A DNA stretch of 64,000 bases. Origin: Pusillimonas minor (GTDB lineage: Bacteria; Pseudomonadota; Gammaproteobacteria; Burkholderiales; Burkholderiaceae_B). The stretch is taken from the NCBI RefSeq assembly GCF_014237865.1, contig NZ_JACJUU010000004.1:212026-276025 (forward strand). Reading direction: 5' to 3'. Below are positions 41,601-50,765 of this stretch, piece after piece. How positions within the stretch are numbered: the first letter of the stretch is position 1; each line of letters opens with the position of its first letter. A program made the position numbers and the translations under genes. The notes below the pieces were generated by a model, which was not told the DNA's origin, searched no databases, and saw only the letters and a list, made by a program, of their open reading frames with translations.

Positions 41601-43844
41601 ATGTCTGATTCTTTACCTACGCAAAACGCAGTACCCCCGGGCCAAGATGTGCACGACGACGAAATTAGCCTGGGCGAACTGTTTAACGTCATTGCCCAGC
41701 GCCTGTGGCTGGTGGGCGCCATTTTTGCAGCTGCGCTGGCTGCGGGCGTGGCCTATGCCTTGTTGGCAACCCCCATTTACAAGGCCGACGCCCTAATACA
41801 GGTTGAAGAGCAAACCGGCGGGGCGCTAAGCGGGCTGGCCGTGTTTTCCGACCCCATGGCGGCCATGCAGGGCAGTAAAGTAGCAGGCGAACTGGAAATT
41901 CTGCGTTCGCGCGAGGTATTGCTTAAAGCCATTAACCAAACCAAGGCCGACATTGCCATTGAAGTGGACAACCGGTTTCCGTTGCTGGGCAATTTACTGG
42001 CACGCCGCCACGACGCCAACACCCCCAACCAGCTGGCCGAACCCGTTTTGGGTCTGGATTCGTTTGCCTGGGGCGGCGAGCGCCTGGAGGTTTCGGAATT
42101 GCAATTGCCCCGCCGCTGGTGGGGCCAGCCCTTTTACCTAAGCGTTACCGACGCGGGCTTTGCCCTGTACGACAACAACGACAACCTGCTGCTGGAAGGC
42201 CCGGCCGGGCGCCGATATACCTTTAACGTGGCCGGCGAACCAGCGGTTATAGCCGTTACCCAGCTGGCCGGCCGCCCCGGCACCCGCTTCGAAGTTAAAA
42301 AAATTGCCCCCACCGAAGCCGTAGAACAATTACGAAAAGAACTGAACGTATCTGAGGCCGGCAAACAAAGCGACATTATCAATATTAGCTTTGAACACCG
42401 CGACGTGGTGTTTGCCACCGACATGGTTAACGCCATTGCCAACGCCTACCTGGCCCAAAACGTAGAGCGTCGCAGCGCCGAAGCGCGCAGCAGCCTGAAG
42501 TTTTTAGAAGCCCAGTTGCCCAATGTTAAGCGCAGCGTAGACGAAGCCGAAAACGCCCTGACCGGCTACCGCGAACGCAGCGGCACCGTAGCCGTAGACA
42601 AAGAAGCCGAAGGCCTGTTGCAACAAGCCATTGCACTGGAAAACAGCCGCCTGGAAGCCACCCTTAAGCGCGACGAAATGCTGCAGCGCTTTAAACCCGA
42701 GCACCCCGACGTTAAAGCCGCCAACCAGCAAATAGCCGCTATTGGCAAGGCCATTAACGAACTGAACAAGCAAATTAACCAGTTGCCCGAGGCCCAGCGC
42801 GGCCTGTTTACCTACGAACGCGACGCCCGCGTTAATACGGCCTTGTACATTTCGTTGCTTAACAATGCCCAGGAACTGCGGGTGGCCGAAGCCGGAACCA
42901 TAGGCAATGTGCGCATTATTGACTACGCCCTGCGCAACGACCGCCCTGTGGCGCCGCGCAAGGCCCTGGTGGTGGCGGTAGCCGGCGCTGCCGGTTTAAT
43001 GCTGGGCATTTTGGCGGCGTTTGTAGCCTATTTTTTACGCCCCGCCGTACAGCGCCCCGAACAAATTGAACAGGCCACCGGGCTTACAACGTATGTGTCT
43101 ATTCCCTTGTCGGAAACCGGGCGGCGGTCAATATTCAAGGCCAGGCAAACCAACACCGGGGCTAACCCTTTGCTGGCCGTTAGCCACCCCGAAGACCCGG
43201 CCATAGAAAGCCTGCGCTCGTTGCGCACCGGCTTAACCTTTGCCCTAATGGGGGCGCCAGGCAAGGTAATTACCTTTACCGGCGCCACCGCCAGCGTGGG
43301 TAAAACCTTTGTGTCGGCCAACTTTGGCGCACTGCTGGCCACCGGCGGCCAGCGCGTGCTGGTTATGGGTACCGATTTGCGCCGCCCCCGCTTGCACCTG
43401 TACTTCGGGCTAGACAAAAAACAAGCCGGGTTGTCGGACGTGCTGGCGGGCAATGTTAGCCTTGAGCAGGTGCAGTACAGCACCGGCGTACCGGGGTTAA
43501 CGGTACTGCCCGCCGGCACCGTACCCCCCAACCCGGGCGAGCTGCTGTTGTCGAACCAGTTTACCCGGGTGCTGGATAACCTGGCCCAAAAATACGACCT
43601 TATTGTTATAGATACCCCGCCCATTTTGCCGGTGGCCGACGCCCTGGCCGTTCTAAAGCACACCACCGTAGCCTTTATGGTGGCCCGTGCCGAACAAAGC
43701 ACAGTTAGCGAACAGCGCGACGCCATGGCCAAGCTGCGCCATTCGGGCGTGGCTGCGCCCATTAAGGGCGTTATTTACAACGGTGTACAGCGCAACCGCG
43801 TGGGTTACGGGTCTTCGTACAAGTATTACTACTCGTACAAATAA
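41601..43844 (+). CDS. wzc: Tyrosine-protein kinase Wzc
   Basis: The 747-residue BY-kinase has two membrane segments (about 33-55 and 455-480) around a Wzz-type periplasmic domain with coiled coils, a GNVR-like region before the second segment, and the cytoplasmic kinase. The kinase has Walker A GATASVGKT, Walker A' MGTDLRRPRLH and Walker B YDLIVIDTPP. It ends in a tyrosine cluster YGSSYKYYYSYK, the autophosphorylation sites acted on by Wzb. It controls polymer length and export with Wza. Starts 20 bases after wza. Confidence 0.95.
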   Translation: MSDSLPTQNAVPPGQDVHDDEISLGELFNVIAQRLWLVGAIFAAALAAGVAYALLATPIYKADALIQVEEQTGGALSGLAVFSDPMAAMQGSKVAGELEILRSREVLLKAINQTKADIAIEVDNRFPLLGNLLARRHDANTPNQLAEPVLGLDSFAWGGERLEVSELQLPRRWWGQPFYLSVTDAGFALYDNNDNLLLEGPAGRRYTFNVAGEPAVIAVTQLAGRPGTRFEVKKIAPTEAVEQLRKELNVSEAGKQSDIINISFEHRDVVFATDMVNAIANAYLAQNVERRSAEARSSLKFLEAQLPNVKRSVDEAENALTGYRERSGTVAVDKEAEGLLQQAIALENSRLEATLKRDEMLQRFKPEHPDVKAANQQIAAIGKAINELNKQINQLPEAQRGLFTYERDARVNTALYISLLNNAQELRVAEAGTIGNVRIIDYALRNDRPVAPRKALVVAVAGAAGLMLGILAAFVAYFLRPAVQRPEQIEQATGLTTYVSIPLSETGRRSIFKARQTNTGANPLLAVSHPEDPAIESLRSLRTGLTFALMGAPGKVITFTGATASVGKTFVSANFGALLATGGQRVLVMGTDLRRPRLHLYFGLDKKQAGLSDVLAGNVSLEQVQYSTGVPGLTVLPAGTVPPNPGELLLSNQFTRVLDNLAQKYDLIVIDTPPILPVADALAVLKHTTVAFMVARAEQSTVSEQRDAMAKLRHSGVAAPIKGVIYNGVQRNRVGYGSSYKYYYSYK

Positions 43845-44263
43845 AAGTGCAGATTATGGCGCCCGCCCACTGGGCGGCGCGCCAGCCACACGTCTGGGTA
43901 TAGATTCCGCGTATGTCGATCGTGATACGACAGGGCGGTAGCGTGCCAAAAACCAGAGAAATCCAAACAAACCATGACTAGCCGCCATGCCAGCCTTCTG
44001 AAAGGCACTACGTTTAGCGCGTTTCGTTTTTTGGAACAATAGTTCGACATTACCCAGCCCCAGCTGGCCGAAACGTTCGGTATACCGTGGGCGGATTGAG
44101 GTACTGCCTAAAGGCAATCTAACCCCCAGAGGTGTGGCAGAAAAGGCGGCTATTACCTATTGGTTTCTGCAGCGCAAGATGGATGGGCACGAGGCGCTGA
44201 GGACAGAAATCGAACCTCTGAAGTCTGAGGTTGAAAAGTTTGCGGACAAGGAACACAAAAAGC
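43845..44263. other. Degenerate stretch with a gene fragment
   Basis: No intact gene follows wzc here. A plus-strand frame without a start is open from 44002 to its stop at 44296-44298. It reads like real protein in part: VLPKGNLTPRGVAEKAAI then YWFLQRKMDGHEALRTEIEP and a charged coiled-coil tail. I could not assign it to a family. The last part overlaps the start of the manC remnant. It is probably debris from an earlier insertion at the left boundary of the variable section. Confidence 0.5.
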
Positions 44264-45618
44264 ATGATCGACGTCACCCTTGTCATTCTTTGTGGTGATT
44301 CGGGCACCCTCTTGTGGCCACTATTCCGCACCTGCTTCCCTAAGCAGTTTCTTTGCTTGACCGGCAAAAAGAGCTTGTTTCAGCAAGCGGCCTTACGTCT
44401 GGCCAACCTTGGCAATTTAGACATTAAGGCCGCATTTCCCATTGTCATCAACGGCGAATATCATCTTTTCTTGGCATTGGAACAGCTTCGCGAAAACGGT
44501 GTTGAGCTTGGCTGTGTTTTGCTGGGACCGGCAGGCAGAAATACTGCACTAGCGCTTACATTGGCAGCGCTGGCCGCCATGGACGGTAGCGCAGACCCTG
44601 GGCTGGTCGTTACGCTTGCCGATCAAACGGTGGTTAACGCGCTAGCCTTCACCATCGCTATGCGACAAGTAGCGGGAGAGGCGGCTAACGGTACCATCGT
44701 TATTTTGGGTGTGACACCAGACAAGCCAGAGACGAGTTATGGCTATATCCAAATCAATCAAGCTGAGGCGAATGCAGGCGCGTATGCAGTGCGCTGGCTT
44801 GTGGAAAAGTCTGATGCCGCTACCGCCCAAGCCTACTTGAACGAGGGACGTTACTTCTGGAACGCAGGCATGGTCGTGCTCAAAGCCTCTGCATGGATCA
44901 ACGCACTTGAGCAGTTTCGGACAAGCATCGTGCAGGCTACACAGGACGCCTGGGGTAAGCGCAGTTCAGGGGCCCAATTTGTGCGCCCATGTAGGGCTGT
45001 ATTTGCTGCCGTTCCCTCTAAGTCAGTTGACTACGCCGCCATAAAGCACTTCCCAAAGACGCCAACGGTAATGCTCAGGTAGGTGACATACTGACCGCAG
45101 ACAGCAAAAATACCTTAGTGCGCGTCACTAGCCGGCTCGTTAGCCTAGTTGGTTTCGATAATCTCATCGTCATCGAAACCCTTGACGTGATCCTTGTGGC
45201 AGATAAATCCCGTAGTCAGGATGTCAAAAATAGTGTTACCTAGCTGCATGTTAATAAGTCTAAAGAGCATAATCGCACAGAAGGCTACACCGCCCTTATG
45301 GTTGGTACGACAGCATCGACAAGGATGGTGCTTCAAGGTTAAAGAATACCTGTGAAATCCATGGCCAGCCTGAGTTTACAAAAGCATCACCATCGAGCAG
45401 AGCACTGGGTCGTAGTCAAAGGAATTGCTGTAATCACTAACGGCGATAAAGTTATGACTTTGACAGAAACCCAGTCAACCTATATCCCTCTTGGAGCGGT
45501 CCATCGCCTTTACAACGCCGGAAAGATTTCCCTTGGAGTAGTAGAAGTGCAATCGTGAAGCTATCTTGGCGAAGACGATACAATGAGCCTCGAAGACAAA
45601 TACAGACGCAACTATTAA
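44264..45618 (+). pseudogene. Decayed mannose-1-phosphate guanylyltransferase (manC remnant)
   Basis: The first frame (44264-45082) aligns along its length with the intact manC at 56063. Its catalytic loop, normally GGSGTRLWP, reads CGDSGTLLWP, and the PKQF lysine remains. Near 45045 about 30 codons are missing and the frame shifts: PKDANGNAQVGDIL continues in another frame to a stop near 45240. More frameshifts follow, then the isomerase-like cupin region reappears ([26 protein letters not shown]) with another stop and the terminal EDKYRR. At least three lesions mean no functional enzyme. Base composition is closer to the low-G+C island than to wzc. Confidence 0.9.
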
Positions 45619-45627
45619 TTGGAAAAA

Positions 45628-46635
45628 ATGAAGGTTCTTGTTACAGGAGGCGCCGGTTTTATTGGTTCCTGGCTCGATGAGTCACTAATTGAAGCAGGAC
45701 ACGAAGTTATAGTTATAGATAACCTAAGTCCGCAAACTCACGGAGCATTGCGGCAGTCAAATATCCCTTGGCTAAAAACTGGCGACGTTGAATTTCTTTG
45801 TGCTGATGTGCGGAACCGAAGTGTTATGGATATCGCACTGGCCCGTATGGAGGAAATCGTTCATCTGGCTGCTGAAACTTGTACGGGCCAGTCCATGTAC
45901 CAAATCGCACACTACTATGCTGTCAATCAGCAAGCGACCGCGGCATTATTTGAGGCTAATGGGGCGTGCCATCGTCATATAAGTCGCATCATTCTTGCAT
46001 CGAGCCGTACAATTTATGGTGAGGGAGCATACCGCCTTGGCAAACAGCTTTTTGTTCCCACGTCGCGAGACACTTCGCGAATGAAGGCCGGAGATTTCGA
46101 ACCGTACGGCCCCAGCGTGGAAATGCTGAAATTAGTGGCAACGCCCGAACATGTCACACCACGCCCCGCATCTGTCTACGCGGCGACTAAGCTTGCCAAT
46201 GAGACCTTCAGTCGTATCTTTGCAAAAGTTTATGGGACGACTGTGGTCGCTCTACGCTTTCAGGATATCTATGGCGAGCGACAGTCGCTGCATAATCCCT
46301 GCACAGGAATTCTGTCCATCTTGTCAAACAGGATGCGGCAAGGGCTCCCGATTAATATCATTGAGGATGGGCGCGAGGGCCGAGACTTTGTTCATGTCAG
46401 CGATGTTGTACGTGCAATTTGCCTAGGTCTGGACAAAACTTTAACTGGCTTTGACGCGCTTAATATGGGATCGGGGCTGCCGACAAATGTTAACGAAGTG
46501 GCACAATTGTTGCAGCAACCGCTTGGCAGCGAGTCTGCTCTGCATGTGACTGGGGACTTCCGTGCAGGTGACATACGTCATTGCTACGCGAACCTCTCAA
46601 GAGCGCGTGCGCTGGGTGCAGGGACAGGAGCTTAG
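45628..46635 (+). CDS. NAD-dependent epimerase/dehydratase, damaged C-terminus
   Basis: The 335-residue extended SDR has [24 protein letters not shown], the catalytic SSRTIYG and YAATK. It is a diverged relative of the intact gene at 60949. At the end, NLSRARALG is followed by only a few unrelated residues, whereas the relative continues for about 60. A frame-shifted piece WVQGQELSEAMSAQ, which looks like a lost C-terminal helix, lies directly downstream (46619-46680). A deletion with frameshift has therefore removed the C-terminal substrate-binding part, and it is probably inactive. The start is ATG 45628, directly after the manC remnant. Confidence 0.72.
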   Translation: MKVLVTGGAGFIGSWLDESLIEAGHEVIVIDNLSPQTHGALRQSNIPWLKTGDVEFLCADVRNRSVMDIALARMEEIVHLAAETCTGQSMYQIAHYYAVNQQATAALFEANGACHRHISRIILASSRTIYGEGAYRLGKQLFVPTSRDTSRMKAGDFEPYGPSVEMLKLVATPEHVTPRPASVYAATKLANETFSRIFAKVYGTTVVALRFQDIYGERQSLHNPCTGILSILSNRMRQGLPINIIEDGREGRDFVHVSDVVRAICLGLDKTLTGFDALNMGSGLPTNVNEVAQLLQQPLGSESALHVTGDFRAGDIRHCYANLSRARALGAGTGA

Positions 46636-46804
46636 TGAGGCCATGTCAGCTCAGGCGCAACATCAAGTAACACCATTAGAGCTCGGTCGTGCCAGCTGAA
46701 TGCGTCAATTCAGTCAGCCGTTCGGCCTCCCCGAGCTCTGAAGCAGGGCGAGCGTACCTCTCAGCCAGCCATAAGCAACGTGTATTGCTCTTAAATACAA
46801 GACT

Positions 46805-48199
46805 ATGCGCACCAGTATGCTGAGGCGAGTTTCCTCGAATTCCGCCGCAAACGTCTTCAGCGGCGCAGTCGCTGCGATCTACCAGCTGGCTCTCACAGCG
46901 ATTGCAGTGTCTATTTGGAGCGGAGCGGATTTTGCAGCTTGGGGCCTGGCTATGTCTATAGCGGCCATAGCCCCCCTTCTCTCTGTGAACTTATCAAATG
47001 TTGTGACCCGGCGCTTGGTAGAAGCGCGTCACAGCCTACACGATGCGACCGCAACTGCCATAGTGCTTGCGGGGCGTCGCATTGGTTGGGGTTTGACCAG
47101 CGCAGCTTTCATAACTTTGTTCAGCGCTGGCGCATGGATTCAAGGTTGGTCAAGTTTAAATGCACTGACTGCAAATAAGTTCTTGATTCTTTTGATAATC
47201 TTGCTATTGACGAATAGTTGGTTGTTACTTTGGCAAGTACGTTTCGGTCAATTTTTTGCAGAAGAGCGTAATTGGATCCCTGCGTTAATTTTTGCGTGCG
47301 CTCGGGCGGGTGGCCTTCTGGGCATGCTCAGCGTCGTAGCTTTAGGTAACAGAAATCTTATTCAAGTAGCCCTTGGTATATTTGCTGGCACTTGGTTAAC
47401 CTTGATTACCACGAGATGGGCATTAACTCGCCTAAGGCTAGTAGATAGCTGTGGCTGTATACCTACCAATCTTGAAATTCGAGTTCAGCTTTGGTGTAAT
47501 CTTCGCATACTTTACGGCTTTGCCTTCGGAACCGCCTCAAGTCTCATTGTCCAATACAGCATCCCTCCGCTAATTGCAATCATCGAACCGCAACTATTTA
47601 GTTCCTTTTACCTCGCTGGCATACTTAACTCATTAGCCATAGGAGTTCTTTCCTCTGCAATGTCAGCTTTGCTGGCACCATTCGCTCGTTGGCACACAAC
47701 TGGCTCCACCCAGGCATTAAACCGCATCGGCTTGTTCAGTCCGGCCGTATGCGCTGGAATGTGCCTATCTGTACTTTGTTTGTGCTGGTTTACGCTGGAA
47801 TTTGCGCTCAATTTACTATCGCCTCGCTCGGTCCACATAAATGACGTCCGCCTCTTTCTAGCGCTTTTGGGGCTTCAGGCCATTGTCCGAACTGCAGCTG
47901 CGGGCTTTGCTACATACGTTTCTTCGGCTGGAACATCGCGTCAGATGGCGATCCCCTTGTTAATCGAGATAGTGCTGACCTTAACTGTGGCAGTCCCACT
48001 GGGGTGGCTCTTCGGTGTTCACTCAATGCTGCTAGGTCTGACATTTGCGGCTTTGATTGGAAGCCAGTTCAGTAGTATAGCCTTTGCAGCACTTTGTAAG
48101 CCTGCTCGTATTACCTCTCGCGTTGCTTTCGCGTCATTGCTATCGGCACAACTGGTGGGCGCGGCGCTCTGGTGGTTAATTGTTAGTACTATCGGGTAG
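46805..48199 (+). CDS. Wzx-like polysaccharide flippase
   Basis: The 464-residue protein has about 12 hydrophobic segments with short loops, a basic N-terminus and the general look of MATE/MVF-type O-unit flippases. There is no diagnostic motif, so the call rests on topology and on a locus that has wza, wzc, wzy and transferases. It would move the undecaprenyl-linked repeat unit across the inner membrane. Lower G+C than wzc; a 169-base gap before it contains only the displaced epimerase end. Confidence 0.75.
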   Translation: MRTSMLRRVSSNSAANVFSGAVAAIYQLALTAIAVSIWSGADFAAWGLAMSIAAIAPLLSVNLSNVVTRRLVEARHSLHDATATAIVLAGRRIGWGLTSAAFITLFSAGAWIQGWSSLNALTANKFLILLIILLLTNSWLLLWQVRFGQFFAEERNWIPALIFACARAGGLLGMLSVVALGNRNLIQVALGIFAGTWLTLITTRWALTRLRLVDSCGCIPTNLEIRVQLWCNLRILYGFAFGTASSLIVQYSIPPLIAIIEPQLFSSFYLAGILNSLAIGVLSSAMSALLAPFARWHTTGSTQALNRIGLFSPAVCAGMCLSVLCLCWFTLEFALNLLSPRSVHINDVRLFLALLGLQAIVRTAAAGFATYVSSAGTSRQMAIPLLIEIVLTLTVAVPLGWLFGVHSMLLGLTFAALIGSQFSSIAFAALCKPARITSRVAFASLLSAQLVGAALWWLIVSTIG

Positions 48200-48237
48200 T
48201 GCACAGCCCGTTCTAAATATTTTTGGCATCACTAAGC

Positions 48238-49833
48238 ATGAACAAGAGATTTGTCCGCAGTTGGGATGTATTTGACACACTGATCGCCCGCAGATGCGGA
48301 ACTTACGACACGATATTTGAAATAATGGGTAGAGCCCTTGGCGAAGACTTTCGAACTTCGCGGATTCGGGCTGAGGCCATCGCACGTGAATCGAAGTATG
48401 AGATTTCGATTGACGACATATACGATGTGATTCAAAAAGAGAAGGACTGGACCCAGCAAGAGCGTCAATATGCCCTGGAGCTTGAAATCAGCACTGAGTT
48501 CGCTAACGTCATCCCAATTACGGAGAATATGTCGTTAGTACAAAACGGCGACATCCTGGTCTCAGATATGTACCTTTCCCCCGACGTAATCCTAGGGCTA
48601 CTCCGTAAAGCTGGCCTTGACAAGGTGATCACACTCTATGTGAGTACACGTGGCAAGCACGATGGCAGCATCTGGAAGCAAATAAAAACTCAGTGCATCA
48701 TATTGAAACATACAGGTGACAATCCCAGCTTGGACTTCATGCGACCACTGCAGCATCTAATCCCTGCAGCCTTAACAAACTCTAGCGCGGAGACGCCATG
48801 GGAGCGGTTTCTAAGCGCTAACGGTGCACCCGAGCTAAGCTGCTTCATACGAGAGATGCGGCTTCGTAGTCATCGCACGCCCCCCAAATTTCGCGCCCTC
48901 CAGGCCGCCCAAATTGAAGTGAATTTTCCTTTGTTACTACTAGCCAGCGCCTCACTAATTTTGTGGTGCTGTGATCAAGGCATATCGCGGGCACTAATGT
49001 CTAGCCGGGACTGTAACCTTTGGTCATCACTGGCGGAAAAAGTTGCGAGCCATATTGGAGATAGCGTAGCTGTCGAATATTTTCTAATTTCACGCGTTGC
49101 TGCATTGAAATCTTCGAAGGAGTATCTAGCTTATGCGGGTCGTAAAATATCCGCCGACTCAGTGGTCGTAGACCTTTCAATGACCGGAATATCTCTTGCG
49201 GGCCTAGCCGATCGACTCGGTATTGCGCAGGTCAATGCATTTGTTATCGCACTGCACAAGAGCGCTGCCAAATCTTTATATGGCGACAAATTTCAACCCA
49301 AAGCCAAGATAAATTTCAGATATCTTTTTGCTGAGTTAGCCCATCAGGATCTAGAAGCTTTCAACCAGGCACTGGTGCCGTCTGTCCACGACGTTACCGA
49401 GACAGCTGAAGGACTATCTGTCGAATATGCCTTGGAAAATAGATCGCCATCTGCTCTTGAGGCTGTCAAGGTACAGAATGCAACGTTTCTGGATATGGTT
49501 GATCGTGTGCCAGAGACAGTGCTAGATGAAGCTTTCGCTCTTGCACGTAGTACTCGACTAACGTTTCTCGTCCGCGAATGCGAGCGGCATGCGGGTGACT
49601 TCAAGACGATCCTCACTCGGGCAAGCCCGGGCTCAGCCCTTCGGAATGACCCAAACGGGATTAAGTTGAACCTTCCTTATGCATCAACCAACCCTATAGC
49701 ACGGCGGTTCGCCGCCGGACTAAAGCTTTTACTCAAGCCGCTGTTTCGCGTAGGATCGCCCCTGCACCCATACCGCGGGATCCCACACTTGATAGCTCGA
49801 AGACATAAGAGACACAAGGACAAGGTTGACTAA
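48238..49833 (+). CDS. HAD-superfamily protein of the COG5610 type
   Basis: The 531-residue protein starts with a HAD motif I region (SWDVFDTLIARRCG), continues with GDILVSDMYLS and KVITLYVSTRGKHDGS, and has a second conserved half with RALMSSRDCNLWSSL, EYFLISRVAAL and VVVDLSMTGISL. This two-part pattern is that of large HAD-like proteins found in polysaccharide clusters, of unknown activity. They may be phosphatases or transferases of the glycan pathway. The basic C-terminus (RRHKRHKDK) suggests membrane or nucleotide-sugar contact. The ATG at 48238 is chosen over 48223 because it starts at the family end. Confidence 0.7.
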   Translation: MNKRFVRSWDVFDTLIARRCGTYDTIFEIMGRALGEDFRTSRIRAEAIARESKYEISIDDIYDVIQKEKDWTQQERQYALELEISTEFANVIPITENMSLVQNGDILVSDMYLSPDVILGLLRKAGLDKVITLYVSTRGKHDGSIWKQIKTQCIILKHTGDNPSLDFMRPLQHLIPAALTNSSAETPWERFLSANGAPELSCFIREMRLRSHRTPPKFRALQAAQIEVNFPLLLLASASLILWCCDQGISRALMSSRDCNLWSSLAEKVASHIGDSVAVEYFLISRVAALKSSKEYLAYAGRKISADSVVVDLSMTGISLAGLADRLGIAQVNAFVIALHKSAAKSLYGDKFQPKAKINFRYLFAELAHQDLEAFNQALVPSVHDVTETAEGLSVEYALENRSPSALEAVKVQNATFLDMVDRVPETVLDEAFALARSTRLTFLVRECERHAGDFKTILTRASPGSALRNDPNGIKLNLPYASTNPIARRFAAGLKLLLKPLFRVGSPLHPYRGIPHLIARRHKRHKDKVD

Positions 49834-49857
49834 TATGCAATTTAGTGGAGCATTTAA

Positions 49858-50742
49858 ATGCAAAATTTTTTGAAATATGCTTGGAGCAAACGTAAAAAAT
49901 GGTGGATCAGAAGAGACATCGTAGCCGCGACGCTAGGTCGCCAAGTAATCGGGACTCAGTATCGGCTTGCCGGCATGCTCGCTATGTTTACAAGGAAGCT
50001 AGCACCAGCGTACGTAAATAGCCACCAACTTAAAAAGACATCAAACCCGTTCATAGAGTACGAGATTGGGCGCCTGAAGTTGAAATCCGCTCCTATAGAA
50101 ACAACAATCCGTGAAACTTATTCACAATGTAATGAAGACATAATTGTTGAAGCCATTCTTCGGGCCCAATTCGCGACAACTGACCGCAGCATGTCAACCG
50201 TGCGCTACCTTGAGATAGGCGGTAATCATCCCGTCCAGACATCCTCAACCTACCTACTGTATCGTGCTTGGGGCGCTCGTGGACACATCATAGAGGCCAA
50301 CGCTGGTCTAGCAGAGCGACTGCGCAGCATTCGACCACATGACCAAATCGTCCAAACTGCTGTCAGCGATCGATTCGACAAAATGGTTTCTTTTCATGTG
50401 CACGAACTCGACGAACTGTCGTCACTTTCCCGAGAGAGCATATTAGATACGAACGTAACAGGTCTGCCAGGGAAGGTGGCACGGGTAGAAACCGTCCCAA
50501 ACCTGCACATCAACGACTTCTTCGCGACCTATATTCACGAGCCGCTCGACTTCATGTCGATCGATATCGAAGGATTAGATCTACCTGTGCTTCAGGCTCT
50601 CTCGCCAGCTCATCGCCCGACTGTATTACAAGTTGAATGCATGAGTCTGGATTTGCTAGCTGATCTAAAAAAGACGTTAGAGCCACGCGGGTACCGGCTT
50701 GCTGCTATGACGCAAGTGAATGTAATTTTCGTTCAAGATTAA
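49858..50742 (+). CDS. FkbM-family methyltransferase
   Basis: The 294-residue protein has an FkbM domain from about residue 110: RYLEIGGNHPVQTSSTYLLY, GHIIEANAGLAERLRS, and near the end LDFMSIDIEGLDLPVLQ. The SIDIEGLD motif is typical. Such enzymes O-methylate sugars of surface glycans or lipids. The first 100 residues are basic and of no clear family. It follows the HAD-type gene by 24 bases. Confidence 0.88.
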   Translation: MQNFLKYAWSKRKKWWIRRDIVAATLGRQVIGTQYRLAGMLAMFTRKLAPAYVNSHQLKKTSNPFIEYEIGRLKLKSAPIETTIRETYSQCNEDIIVEAILRAQFATTDRSMSTVRYLEIGGNHPVQTSSTYLLYRAWGARGHIIEANAGLAERLRSIRPHDQIVQTAVSDRFDKMVSFHVHELDELSSLSRESILDTNVTGLPGKVARVETVPNLHINDFFATYIHEPLDFMSIDIEGLDLPVLQALSPAHRPTVLQVECMSLDLLADLKKTLEPRGYRLAAMTQVNVIFVQD

Positions 50743-50765
50743 TAAATTATCCGTAATTAGATATA

